DNA from: Sthenelais limicola
Taxonomy: Eukaryota > Annelida > Polychaeta > Phyllodocida > Sigalionidae
Assembly: GCA_942159475.1 (NCBI GenBank)
Contig: OW804102.1
Coordinates: forward strand, 20,030,684 to 20,094,683
Reading direction: 5' to 3'
DNA length: 64,000 nucleotides
In this document: piece by piece, positions 10,491 through 23,226 of the stretch
Position numbering within the stretch: position 1 is the first letter of the stretch
Layout of the letters: each line of letters starts with the position of its first letter
Program-made: the position numbers and the translations under genes
Notes under the pieces: generated by a model
What the model was told of the DNA's origin: nothing
Seen by the model: the letters and a program-made list of their open reading frames with translations, nothing else
Database searches by the model: none

Positions 10491-13400
10491 TAGACATGAG
10501 CATGTTCATGGTACATTCAATTCAACACATTCTGACCATTGAAGTGACTCTCTTTCCTGTTCTGGACTAGATTCATAAGTAACATCAGTTACAAAAGCTC
10601 CTATTTTCAAAGCAAATTGGAGAGCTAAAAGTAAAAAAAGATCATGATTGGACTATGGCGCTTTGTTTTAGTTCTTGGGGGCATTTTCAAAGCAGTCCTT
10701 GAATACTCCCCAATGTGTGTTATTAACTATCTTAGCCACTTTAAAATAGATCTGAGAACCTGAATTTTGGTACATAGATTATATTAAAATAAATTATGGC
10801 ATATATTATGAACTTTTTTCTCTCTTGATATAGCTATAAGAGGCTATTGAGGCTATTGAAGGTCTGGCATAGACTATTGCTAGGTAACCATATATCAAAC
10901 TGGAACAGGGAACTGGGGGAATAACCAGCTGCCTTCCACTGGAGTGTAGGAGCAGTGTTCTCTAATGAGTTGCACATGCACACAGAGAGGTTAACTCCAC
11001 ACTCCCTGATTACCAAATATGTGATGTGGCCTATCCATACTATATTAATTGTGGATTTATGACAATGGACCCTGTACACAAATCCTTGAAAGACTTTTTA
11101 CTTGCTGCATGTACAGGGCTCTAACTTTCACAGTGGTTTCCATTGGTATCAAGAAAAGTTACCTGGCTATTGGTTTCCCCAAAATCACTTTTTTCAAGGG
11201 AGGTGATTTTGAAGATTTTCAACAACCAATTTTGCAGCAGTTACCTTGCTGGGATGATTCAATATCTGTTTTCTTGTTTTGTTGGTGTATGAGAATGTGT
11301 GGAGGGAAGGCAGGGCAGTCCTCAAGGCCTCCTTAAGTGTATGGGTTTTCTTTTCCCTTTATATTGGGAAGGGGGAAGGGGAGGGAAGGCAGAAAGGGGG
11401 AGATGGGGAAGGAGGGGGGCAAGGAGTGTGAGGGAGACACTATTTGTTTATTTTCCCCATCCCTGGAGTCTATTTTAATAATTGCTAGCTGTGATAGTTA
11501 CTATTAAATTCCCTTTCATTTGATGGGTAGGGGACAGAGAATATGTCATAATTTAAAAAGATGTGCATACTGAGACATTTTTATCTGCCAGTCAGCATGG
11601 TGTTGAGGTCACCTCCTTGTACAGGTATGCTCAAAATCCAATATGGCTGCCACCAGGAAGCAAAATGTCCTATTTTAGCTCCTTAGCTCTAGATGGCCGG
11701 CATCTATCCGCCTATGTTTACATAGCGTAGCTTGAAAATTGAACGTTTCAAACGATGCCCGATAAATTGGGTCCTTCGCTTCATACTTACGCCCGCCGAG
11801 GGATCTATGTTTCTTTCCCGTAAAACTGCGCTATTGTTACGCTCTATCGACATCATTGATAGTAATCTACAACTTGGACAGAAGGAATTGCTTCATACGG
11901 CCCTATTTTAAAAACGAACAAAAATTGTGGTTAACGCCTTACATACCGTGTCATGGGGACTCACGAATAGTAGCGATGACCCGTCCGATCGCCCTCCACA
12001 CTCACTCACCCACTACTGCTACCAGCGGACATGACCAACGCTTGTCAACAGAAGAATCAACAGCTTTGTGGGGAAGGGGGGGGGGGGTGGAGGCTAGACG
12101 GTCAAATAGACTATAGAGAGAGGTGACAATAATCTTACTAAACTAACCAGCCAAGCAGTTACCATACACAAATTCTCGTGCGGATACTCCCCTGGATCTT
12201 AAAAAGGACCTAAATGAAAGCATCTCACAGAGCAAGCACATTTGATTTATTTGCTTTTGTAAACATCAACCATATAACATTGTTCTTTAGGATGAGCCCA
12301 TACTGTGACAACTAGAAGGAAGAGTAAATATTGAAGCTAAAATTCCATGTTAGTCAATATAGTAAAGTAAAGTTGGTGGGGAGTATGTTACTCCCAGGAT
12401 CTAGCTGCACATGGTGGGTTCTCCATGTCCAACAGGGCATAGCAGATCAGTTACAATGAAATAAGTAATTAGTTGCTGGCCTCTATGAGTGGCGGAAAAA
12501 AAAGTGGTATTTGATGTTACTAATAATGATTGATCTTTAGAACGTATACCTAAAATGTATGTATTTGATGACTATAAATATTCTACCAATATTGATAGGA
12601 TTATTTCCCCAAAGGCTGCTTGAAAAGGAAAAACTGCTCACCAAGGGTGGTGAGACTTAGAGTCTCAGCAACAATTCAAGCGGGAGAAGATTTTCATTTG
12701 TCAAAATAAAGGAAATATATTTAGTTTTGTCACTCAGGTACTTCAGTGGAACACAACTGATTTGAATTACCACCTCATCACAACAAAAGATAACCTTGAA
12801 CTACTCAGCAATAAACCAACTACCCATGCAGGCTTGATCTCATGCCAGTCAGAAAAAGCTAACTCCTGCCTGCCAGTCAGTATTTTACAGTCTCAGGACT
12901 GTGGATAGTGATCAGTCAGACCCAAAGGTTAGTTTTGAATCAGGAAAACCATACAAATAAATTATAATCCACCATTTTGCACACATGTATGTTGGGACCT
13001 CAACTGTACACTGTACAACTGTACACAATGCCCACAAGTTTTTTTCGACCAGGTATCTCACGAGAAGCCACAGGCTTCAAGTGAGATGCCTGGTCGAAAA
13101 AAACGAGTGGGCATCGTGTACAGTAAGTCAGAAACTAACCGAGTTACATCCTATTTTTATACCACGATCTTATATTTTAAAATAAATTGAAGAAACAAAC
13201 TATTTATTTACCTTGCTTCTCTCGATGACCCGCCATATTGTTTTTTTTATACCAAAGCACTAGACAAGCGTACAACTGATTGGCTAATCACGACGAAATG
13301 TATGGCATATGACGTCACAAACAGGTGTGACGTCATGAGCGAGCCTAACGTCACCCAATGAGAAGGCTTCTTAGATTTAGACCAAAAAAAGTTCATATTT

Positions 13401-15439
13401 TCACACGTGGATCCTTTCAACAAAACACCATGGCATGTATTCACTCATTTGCAGTGTGTACAACCCCCGATCGTGGTATAAGAGGTGTTATGCCATAACC
13501 CAAGAGTTTCCCAGGGGGTAAGTCATGGTCAGTGGGTTGTTTTGCTGCATATTTAGGGCCTAAAATAAATTATTTTTGTTTCCAGTCACCTCATGGTAGA
13601 AATTTGGGTTGGTTGGTCAGGAATCCATTTTTATTTTTTTTTATTTTATTTTTGGTAGCAGTGATGGAGACTTATCATATGTATCCAACCTTGCCATGGT
13701 GTTAAAAGAGTCATTGCCACATGTGCCAGAATGAATTTGATCAAATTTTACGAGATTCATTTAAATTGATAAATAATTCAATTCAATTGGTGCTAATTAA
13801 TGCCCTAAAAAATGCTTCAGTCAGTTGCAATGTTTTCAGGTCGGTCAGGGACTGAACATAAAGTTAATTCTATTTTAGGCCTAGTGGTAGTAGCCAACCA
13901 TAGTCCAACCCTGCCCACCTCCAAAGACATACACCAGCTCACACCATGTACATTTGATTTGATTCTTGTAGGTGCAGTGATGTCATGTCATATATCTGTA
14001 TACCCACAGGAAGTATGGGAATTTCAAGTACCAAGAACTTTTTTCTAGTCGGAGTAGAGGTACATATAAGGACATTTTCTGAAACAGTTTTAATGTTCTT
14101 TCCAATGGTGGTAATATCTTGGCCTTGTGGGGGGTACTTTTGGAGATGAAAATGAGTCGGAAATGTATGTTCTTCTGACCTGTATACTATATGTGCTTCC
14201 AGTCATTTTAAAGAATTCTGTTCCCAGAATTTGGTTCCACTTGGGTGCTGTCCGTGTGGCACACTTTATCTTCAGCACTGCAGTGTGTTCATCTACAGTC
14301 AGATCTGGTGTGTGGACTCAGTGAATGATGTAGGAAACCTACATCTTCCAACCCAGAATACTTGCTAATCAACATGCTAAATCCAGCTGAAAACAATTTT
14401 CCGCCAAACCCAAGATTGCAGACCCCAGTGAATGGGATTGGGAATGAAGTGTCAGACCCAAAGAAGTTATACCATATAGGAGAGATCTAACAGATGTCAT
14501 CCTGGCATGCTCACTGATTCCTCACTATCTCCTTATACCCTTATGATCAATCATAACACCATGTTGAATTGCAAATAAATGGTCACAATATGCACAATAC
14601 CTATTATTCCCTCTCCATTACCAATCAAATCAATTGGAATTCCATATCAATTCTCCCCAAGTGGTTCCACTTGGTGGATTGTACCCATATTTACATTACC
14701 ATATCCACTAGACTTTAAATCATCACTATTCAGGGAGTTAGACCCGCTGACCCTGCCCCCTTTGTAGACAAATAAAGGATATATGATTGCCTAGGAATTG
14801 TATATGCTAGGTGTCTTCAATATTTTAAAAGCAACATTCAATGCAGAAAAATGCCATAGCAACAGTAACCAAGGAACAATATTTGAGTATGGGTCTACTC
14901 TTAGAATGACCAAGGTCCTCAGATGTATTTGAACTTAAATTATTTACAACAAATGGACTCACAAACCAAATTCAAGTCAAGAGTGAATCACCAAAATTGT
15001 GATTATCAAATAAATTTGTGGGCATGAAAAGTACCAGAAAATATACATAAAATAAGTCATCTCAGATCAATTTCAGAATATTTTCAGTTGCATAGCAAGC
15101 CTACATAAGCCTAGCAACCATGGAATTGCCTGAAATAGTTACATAAATAAGAAAACTATTGCATAGACTACTTTATACGGATATATTATTACATATTATT
15201 TGTTAGAAATCAGTATTTCCAGGGAATGGCCAAAATGTCACTAAACATGTTACTATGGAAACAGAAGCCAAGAGAATATTTTTTTCAGAATGGGTCTATA
15301 TCAAAAATTAATAAGCATAACAAAATCTACCTCTGTACCAAATTTCAGGCTCTCAGATCTATTTTGATGTTCAGAATTTGTTGTATTACACATATACCAT
15401 GAATTAGCTTGCAAATCAAAGTCAAGTCAACTAGGAAAT
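10491..15439. other. foldback element, interior
   Basis: About 5 kb without a recognisable protein. It holds G-rich low complexity (11345-11435), a GC-richer patch (11690-12120) with a poly-G run near 12077-12089, and a nested hairpin-bearing element (about 13021-13480). The inner unit U3' of the right arm begins near 14980. Confidence 0.5.
13021..13480. mobile_element. hairpin-bearing element, copy H1
   Basis: Opens with a 101 bp near-perfect hairpin (13021-13121) with a three-base loop between GAAGCC and GGCTTC. It continues with CGAGTTACATCCTATTTTTA, a 12 bp inverted repeat (TATACCACGATC at 13158-13169; GATCGTGGTATA at 13469-13480) and two TGACGTCA palindromes near 13312-13340. The same order of parts recurs at 27419-28068. 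Confidence 0.65.
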
Positions 15440-16514
15440 AGGCAAAACTGGTATTTCGATTAGCCATTTTGGACTTTAGAACCATTTGGCAGCCATCTTG
15501 GAAATTCTAAATGTTGATGCATATCACCGAAATTGTGATTATCAAAGAAATATGACATTTTAGTACATTAAAAATAGATTTTACCCAGAAAATATGCTTT
15601 AAATGAGTCATTTCAGATCAATTTCAGCATATTTTCAGTTGCTTAGCAACCATAAATAGCCTAGCAACCATGGAATTGCCTAAAATAGTTACCTAATTTA
15701 GAGAACTATTGCATAACTGCTTTATTTTGGTATATTGGTAATGATTATCTGTTAGAAATCAGTCTTTCCAGGAAAATTGATGAAATTTTATTTAAAAATA
15801 TGTTACCATGGCAACAGAAGCCAAGAGAATAATTCTTTTCAGAATTGGTCAATATAAAAAATTAATTATCATATTAAAATGTATCTCTGTACCAAATTTC
15901 AGGTTCTCAGATCTATTCTAATGTTCAGAATTGGTTGAAGTACATACTGTTATGAACAATGAATGAGCTTGCAAACTAAAGTCAAGTCAACTAGGAAGTG
16001 GGCCCGAAGGGTTTTTGATCAGCCATTTTAGATCTTAGAACCATTTGGCAGCCATCTTGGAAATTCTAAAAGCTGAAGCATATCACTGAAAATGTTATCA
16101 TTAAATAAATGTTATATTTTAGAACATAAATAATTGCCTTACCCCATAAAATATACATAAAATGAGCCATTTTGGAGAAATTTCAGTATATTATCAGTTG
16201 CTAAGCAACCATACATAGCCTAGCAACCATATGATTAGCTGAAATAGTTAGAAAAATTAGAGAACTATTCCATAGACTACTTTATGTGGGTATACCATAT
16301 CAAATTATTGGTTAGAATTCAGCATTTCCAGGGAATGGCCAACATTTCACTGAAAAAATGTTACCATGGCAACAGAACCCAAGAAAACAATATTTCAGAA
16401 TGGGTCAATATCCAAAATTAATCAGCATACCAAAATCTATCACTGTACCAAATTTCATGCTTTCATACCAATTTGAACAATTCTTGCATTTTTTTGCACC
16501 AATCTACCTGACTA
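15440..16514 (-). repeat. foldback element, right arm
   Basis: Inverted counterpart of 9422-10490. It has two full units plus a third, more diverged unit extending inwards to about 14980. The outermost bases complement the left end from TAGTCAGG onwards; one 8 bp length difference is seen near 16486-16493. Confidence 0.85.
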
Positions 16515-17179
16515 TAGTACATATTAATAGACAATCGGGAAATCGGCAATACTTACTTAACTTCTAAATCACGGCCATGGATTTGGCATCATCTCAAATT
16601 TATATGCCTGTTCACAGAGATTGTTAAAATTCACCAACTCGAAGATAATATATATAATGCATAGTCTGTCGTGGAGGCATTTAAGCATAGATATATATTT
16701 TGAACGATTATATTATATGAACAAGTATTAATAATAACATGAAGGAGCAGAGTGGCGAACATAGAATATTTATTCCACCATAATAAAGACATAAAGTTCA
16801 AAATTTCCAATGTTGACACATGCAAATAGGTCTGATCGACCCGAGCGTGGAAGAAGGTGTGGCAGTTATACAAAATGTTCTAACTTTCCTGCGTTCCTAT
16901 TGGTCGAGCCTGTCACGTGGTTGACGACCGTACACAAACAACAAGTGGGCGTGGCCTCGACGCAGCTATATGGCGGCAAGGTCTTGCCTATACAAAGTTG
17001 TTATTACAATATCTAGGTACCAATATCAATCTGGAACGAAAGGGCCAACATGCTCTAAGCGTTTACAATAATTGATGCAAAAGAAACAGTTTTGTTCTAA
17101 ATAGTAAAAAAAACGAAGTTTCAAGTCTTTCAGCGAGGTAGAAGCCAGTGTGATATTTCCCTAATCTGTGATGATAAAC
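16515..17179. other. intergenic, nothing assigned
   Basis: AT-rich unique sequence with a short GC-richer patch at 16900-16990 (ACGTGG, GTGGGCGTGGCC, ATGGCGGC) of unknown meaning. No exon structure found. Confidence 0.4.
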
Positions 17180-18140
17180 CCATCGGGAAGGTATAATTAT
17201 TTGTTCAAATACCTCGGAGTAGTTGCTGATTATAAGCTCTCAATGAATATACAAGCAGGTAAAATGCACAACAAAACTTGCTGGGCCTTATCGGATATCT
17301 AAATTTTAAAAAAGGGGGCAGTACTTAAAGAAGGTCTACGTTGGATGTTGTGTAAAACGTATGTATTGCCATTGCCTATATACATTTAAATAAGTAAGCG
17401 ACGAAGTAGTTTGGCTCTCCTCCATCTTTATTTCCAAACGTAGGAAGGGACTTATTTTAATTGCCCCAAAAATCATACATCAGATACAAAGCTTCAGGGG
17501 AAAAGATTACAAAAAATCTCGAATACCCTGATTTATGATGAGATGAAAAAATGTAATGCAAGAGAAAATGACCTCAGAAAAGTAAGGAACTATTTCTGGT
17601 TTATCCTATTAGTAGTTTACCCCTCTAGCTCTGGTTTCATAACTTCAGGGCCTCCATAACTACATAGCTGAATTCCCTGCATACATACTACAGCTCGATT
17701 CTTGATTTTATATTCGAAGAATATATTCAAGAGACAGCTGCAGTAGCCATCTACTGTGGTTGTCAAACATGTACTTACAGATCAAATATAAATTCATATT
17801 ATTTATTTCAACATAACAATAAATGAACTGTTGCAGTGCCAAGACTTTATCCTTAATCAGGGACCAGCTGAATGTTTTATTCACTTGCCAGCTAGGGATG
17901 ATTTGTTACCGTTAGCCTAGTGTATTGCCAATAGATTAGGGGCCAGAGTAACAAAGAAGTGGAGAGATAAGCAAATGCCACAAATAATACAGTGTCAAAT
18001 GAACCTACGTGTATGTGTATACATATTTGAAAACTATATTCCTGGCTTTATCAAAAAAGTTCTTTCTCCCCATTGGTGTCAGTACCCATAGAACTGAAGA
18101 GCAGATGTTTTAAAAACCTTCGAATTTTTAAAACATCCTC
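17180..18140 (+). pseudogene. degenerate non-LTR retrotransposon (LINE) 3' portion
   Basis: Conceptual translation in broken frames gives FKYLGVVADYKLSMN near 17195-17245. This is the YLG-(I/V)-x-(L/V)-D block that follows the catalytic region of LINE reverse transcriptases. Next come LKEGLRWMLCKTYVLPLPIY near 17320-17385 and VPIELKSRCFKNLRIFK near 18085-18135, both typical of the C-terminal part of such polyproteins. Frames are interrupted many times and the catalytic core is absent. An ancient remnant on the plus strand. Confidence 0.55.
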
Positions 18141-20575
18141 TCGATTCATATGTCACGACCAGTAATGCCAATGTCATAATTTATATAGAATAACATAATA
18201 TCACCTAATGATATGGCATAATTGATTAATATGATTACATGAACTTACTTTAATTTATGATCTCATATAGCTATTACTGTAATTATTCACAGATCGGGGC
18301 AGTCCTATACCACAGCGCTAATGTACGTATTTCTAACAAGTTGTGTTTTTGTTGCTGTTCTACACAAACATAAAACATGCAAATGATGAGTACTAGCGCA
18401 ATTTAAGAGCCTCTTGGTGTATCAACCTCGACGTATTTTCCCGGGATAGAAGCCCGTGAAAAGTTGAGAAACATTGGCTTACTCCGAAATGGAGAATCAG
18501 GAAAGAAATTACAACAAGATGCGTATTAACGTTTTTTTTTATTAAAGATTTGAAATAGTATACCATATCGGATTTATGCACTACTGTCAAATTATAATTG
18601 GAACAGTAGATGCTGACCTACTACTACTATATGCAAGATTGAATGGGTTATTTTGAAAACTTTAGATATTTAGTGATTAATATTCAATTTAGGATAATTG
18701 CTAATTAACTGTACTGAATGCTCTATTCTACTTCCATTCTCCAATCATTTTACCCTATAATTTTAAATAAAGATACAACGTCGCTTGGTTGAACTATACT
18801 TTAGTTACTTTGGTCAACCTCTTCCTATGGACCCAGTATATGCACGAAATCGACAAAATCGCAGGTACAAAATCGTAGTATTACTGCATAGAGGGAGCCA
18901 GTAGAAGTGTTTTAAGAATTTCATGAAATAGTAAAGAAAATACTATTTATAAGGTTTGTCCCGATGATGAAGATATTATTTCAAATGTTCGGCTTCTAAG
19001 TTTTCAATAACAATAACGGTTCTGCCAGCCTGGTTAAATACATGTTGTATTTGAGTTCCTTGTAAGTCGATCCAGTCGAAGAGACTTGGATTGATTTTAG
19101 ATGTGTCAAGACATGTGAAGCCCAAAATGAGTGAATAAAGAGAACTGGTGCCACAAGAGGAGTTCACTTTACATATACACACACCACGACCTAGTTTCAT
19201 TATCTCAGTGCCAGACACAATATACTAGCTTTTACGCTTCAGTTTGAAATTAATACACTATTATGTATTTATTACAATAATCTATGGACTGGGGTAATCT
19301 TGGTAGGATGAACAATATATATATTCATCTTTCTTGCTCTTCAATTTTGGATTTATATTTTCAATTACAATATTTTCATATTGCAGGAATATGTAGGCTA
19401 TATTTTCAAGCCCTTCTAATAACAATAATTATTGAAATAACAAATAAGAAAAGAAATCACTGCATTATTAAATATGCTATGAAAGATTATGTATGATTCT
19501 ATACTATCTGCAATAACCTTAATTTCAGTGGATCCTCAGCAACATCCCCTGTGCCATGTGAAAACCTCAACTGAGGAACGAAGTTTGAATAAAATCTTTT
19601 ATTTTTTAAATCCTCAGAATTGGAATAAATGGCCACGCCCCGGTCAGGGAAGTAACGAAGTCTTCAAGGGTTTGACATGTATTTACATACAGTACAGATC
19701 AAATACTAATATGTATTACATACTTGATCAGTTACTACTGTGCCGTTCGGGGTGCCTTCAGCTTTCTGTAAGCGCACAAGTGTACCATTATATATATAGT
19801 CACGATTTCGCAAATCGTACGAGTTCAACCACTACGACTAATCGACGCGCCACATACAGCCTTGGCCATAAAGAACAATAAATATAATAAAAATCAAAAA
19901 AACCCATCAGGAAATTATATTATTCCTTCACAATACCAATGTTTTGGGCCCAACACTCAATATTGATAAGCTGCCTGGGTAGGGGGTGGGTATGCTAATA
20001 CAATGACACATGCTTCAACATTAGTTTCATAAGAGAAATACTTTTATTGATAGGGCATGAAGCCTTTACAAGTATATTCAGAGCCTCTAGGGTCACTAGC
20101 AGACGCGATAGTAGCCTTGACGTATATATATGAGCCTTGTTCACCAAGCTTTAATTAATTATTTTCACTGGCACTCCTTCTTGGTTATGGTAATAATTAA
20201 TGATATCAATTAGTTGCCTCCCAACACACACCAGGGAATTATAATTGTCTCTTACATTCAGCAGTGACATGTGACTCCATGTTTGTAATCACAAATCTGC
20301 TTATATTGCAATACCACATGCATGGAATCGATACATCCAGATATCAGGAACGGTGTTCTGATTTCTTCCTGGGATATATTCGTTATTCCTATGACTCTAT
20401 CCTTGTGAGAGACATTACATGATTGCTTCATTCTCTAAGTATCTAAATACGCGTACTAGGCTTTCTGATAATATCTCAATTTTGATAACCGTATATGACA
20501 AACATATATATATAGGCAAAAGACAACACTTAAGTCAATGATATGCTTGACGTTTCTATGTACACAACTTAGGTT
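18141..20575. other. intergenic, nothing assigned
   Basis: AT-rich. Several open frames (for example minus 19218-18976 and plus 19489-19881) have no recognisable domain or splice context. Short repeats only. Confidence 0.45.
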
Positions 20576-20630
20576 GAAATGGACGTTTTTCTCAAGTGGC
20601 CACAGGTCAACAGTGGAAAACGTCCATTTC
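20576..20630. repeat. short hairpin H4
   Basis: A 55 bp inverted repeat. GAAATGGACGTTTTTCTC pairs with GTGGAAAACGTCCATTTC around a centre GGCC-ACA-GGTC. Its centre resembles those of the longer hairpins H1-H3. A 58 bp imperfect tandem duplication (AGTCATCGTTTTCTTTGGAA) follows at about 20708-20815. Confidence 0.6.
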
Positions 20631-21182
20631 GAGGGCCTGTACAATCACTCATTTATATATGATAGACCTGCACAAGACTTGACCGTCTTTTACATTTCAG
20701 TGAACACAGTCATCGTTTTCTTTGGAATGGCAGATTCTATCCATTTTACTGAACAAAACACTAGTCATCGTTTTCTTTGGAAAGGAAGATTTTTTACATC
20801 TTACCGAACACGGGCATCGCAGAAAACCCAGAAAACCATCAACCCTGAACTGTTAAATGTAACTGATACTTGTTATCACAAGTCTCGCACAAGTCCCCCA
20901 TCCCCCATTGTATATTCATCAACAAAACCTCTTAATATAAACAACATCATCTGCTATTGGCTAGCACCTTCATAATACGTAACTCTCTCTCCACGAATCA
21001 AAATTCACCAATGCCCCTTTGATAGTGGGTGTCACAACAGCACATGTGTAATACGTCTAAAAATATGCGATAAGGCAGAAATCACTCATTTCTATATGAT
21101 ACCACACAAACTTGTAATATAAGTAATTTTATTTCCGGTTTTTATCACAGCAGCTTATCACTTACAGAAATACGGATAAGCC

Positions 21183-21840
21183 GGGAATCCACACGGCGAC
21201 TTCAGGGCCAAGTCGCCCGTCAGTCGCTCATATTTTCCACCCAAGTCGCCCAAGTTTCCAGTCGCTCCATGTCGCCCGTCATGTCGCTCATGTTGGCTCT
21301 TGTGTGGATTCCGTAATAACGAACTTGCTTCAGCTACATCATTAACGACCTGGCGACTTGCACGGGCGACACAACATGAGCGACTAGATTAAACATTTTC
21401 ATTCCAGTCGCTCAAATGGTGAGCGACACGGGGGTCATAAACATGAAGTCGCCCGTCGGGAGGTCGCTCAAGTGGGTCTGAGATGGTACACAATGTGCGT
21501 GGATTCCAGCCAGTGAAATACCTTTGAGCGACTTGGCCTGTTTCAGCCAATCACAAGCCAGGAAAGCTGTGATGTCGCTCAACTTCCATGTAGCTGTAAT
21601 TGTTAGAGCGACTGAAATATTTTTATTATGGTTGTGAAAGCTTGGTGACACCACCAAGTAGCCATACATAAATCTCTAGTGGATTCCGATTTTGACGGGC
21701 GACTTGCATTGTTGTCGCTCATTCTGGGTCCTAAAATAATGCGCAAGTCGCCGTACATTAATGCAAGTCGCTCAATTAAAATGATATTAAACAATTTCTA
21801 AAATTTGTGAAGTCGCTCACCATTTTTAGGCGACAATGGA
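21183..21840. repeat. cluster of 23 GTCGC/GCGAC motifs
   Basis: About 660 bp containing 23 occurrences of GTCGC on one strand or the other, mostly within AGTCGCCC or GTCGCTCA, plus four copies of GTGGATTCC/GGAATCCAC. The first 130 bp are bounded by GGAATCCACA and TGTGGATTCC in inverted orientation. This looks like the motif-dense end region of a DNA transposon; no coding sequence is present. Confidence 0.7.
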
Positions 21841-22114
21841 TTTAGGCCTTAAGAGGCGATCCCTTCTGACAATTCAGTTCTTCCTGGTTGTCCAGAACAT
21901 AGATTTAAGATTACATATTACATATTTAATTGTCTTGGCCGTAAAAGAAATTAAAAAAATATATTAAACATCGGTTAAACATATACATTCACTCCAATAC
22001 ACAATTAGCTTTAAAGCTTGTTATTGGTCATAAGCAAGACATGACAAATAAACACGTCATCTAGTGGCAATATATCTAAGATAACATATGGCTAAGAAAG
22101 GCATCAATACTTAA

Positions 22115-23222
22115 AGGCAAACGCTACTATCTAGTGGAAAATGAAAATAAATGTCATTTTTCTGAAACTTTGGTATTTGATTCTTGAAGTGTTTCTGGTC
22201 ATAAAGATGGAAAAAAATCAATGGGTCACCGTGCTCATTTTTAAATTACAGTGCTTCAAAATTTGGTATCTCAAAATAACCAATGAGGACCAAAAGGGGG
22301 ACTCATTTTTCCGTACCTCGACTTGATAGTTCATATTTGCTATTTATATTCACTCAATTTAAGTATAGTTAACAGTTTTGGAGAGAGTATTATTTGGCCA
22401 ATAATTCTATGCCTCTTTTTTATGAAGTGAATTGTTATTTCTATTCTGAAAACAACAAATACCTGGTGCGAATTTTAAATTAAAAACTTGAAAAAACGCA
22501 CTATTTTTCACTTTTTTTTTATAAAAACAATTTTTTTTTCTCCCCATCAAAATTAAATGTCATTTTTCTGTTACTTTAGTACATGATTCTTGAAGTATGT
22601 GTGTTCATAAAACTGGAAAAAAAATAATGGGTCGCCATGCTCGTTTCTGAATTACAGAGCGTTGAAACATGGCTAACAACTCAAAAATCTGCTGCTTTCA
22701 AAGTGTTCTATATTTCCTAAACATGTCTATTTCAGACAGCTACAATTATTTTTTTAACGTGATGACATGATTTTTTTTCCTTTAGATATTTAGAATATTA
22801 CCTGCACTATATGTGTAGAAAATCTTGGGACAATAGGAGTTTCCGTTTTTGTTTTATTCCCAAATCCGTGAAAGAAAAATGCAGCATTCTCCAATAGACT
22901 TGCATAGTAAATGGGTACAACTGAGAGTACCCACAGCTAGCAGTATTTCCCAAACATGTCTATTTCAGACAGCTACAATTTTTTTTTAAACGCGATGACA
23001 TGTATTTTTTTTCCTTTTTATCTGTAGGATATAACCTAAACTATATGTGTAGAAAATTTTGGGACAATAGGAGTAGCCATTAATTGTTTGTTTTATTCTA
23101 TAAAATGTGAAGAAATGGGCCGTTTTCTCATAGACTGCAATGCTAAAGGAATAGTCCGTAAAATGCCCGCATATTTGGTACATGGAAAAGGGGGGCGTGG
23201 CAGTGAATAGTAGCGTTTGCCT
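22115..23222. mobile_element. 1.1 kb TTAA-flanked non-autonomous DNA element
   Basis: Terminal inverted repeats AGGCAAACGCTACTAT at 22115 and its complement ending at 23222 are directly flanked by TTAA (22111-22114 and 23223-23226). TTAA duplication is used by the piggyBac and Kolobok superfamilies; an AGG start fits Kolobok better than piggyBac, which usually starts CC. The inside has two pairs of direct repeats (about 22150/22553 and 22710/22945) and no transposase. It lies just downstream of the CCP gene stop codon. Confidence 0.85.
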
Positions 23223-23226
23223 TTAA

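Larger units (their letters stand above)
9422..16514. mobile_element. 7.1 kb foldback element with long inverted arms of tandem units
   Basis: The left arm (9422 to about 10490) and right arm (about 15440 to 16514) are inverted copies over at least 1 kb. The outer ends are TAGTCAGGTAGATTGGTGCA and its complement. Each arm contains tandem diverged units of about 0.54 kb: left U1 about 9474-9905, U2 about 10019-10470 and a truncated U3 from 10745; right U3' about 14980-15365, U2' about 15460-15910 and U1' about 16020-16455. No transposase frame is visible in the roughly 5 kb centre. The layout matches foldback/long-inverted-repeat DNA transposons. The superfamily cannot be assigned and no target duplication is evident. 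Confidence 0.75.

Noticed and set aside
11995..12035. Possible minus-strand first exon (ATG TCC GCT GGT AGC ... then GTGAGT) in a GC-richer patch
   Set aside because: A start plus donor is easily met by chance, and no downstream coding exon follows on the minus strand before 8.3 kb. It lies inside the foldback element.
18976..19218. Minus-strand frame ending NQAGRTVIVIENLEAEHLK
   Set aside because: Looks mildly protein-like but matches no family I know and has no neighbouring exon with compatible phase.
19489..19881. Plus-strand frame of 130 codons
   Set aside because: No recognisable domain or splice partner. Residue composition is that of translated AT-rich DNA.
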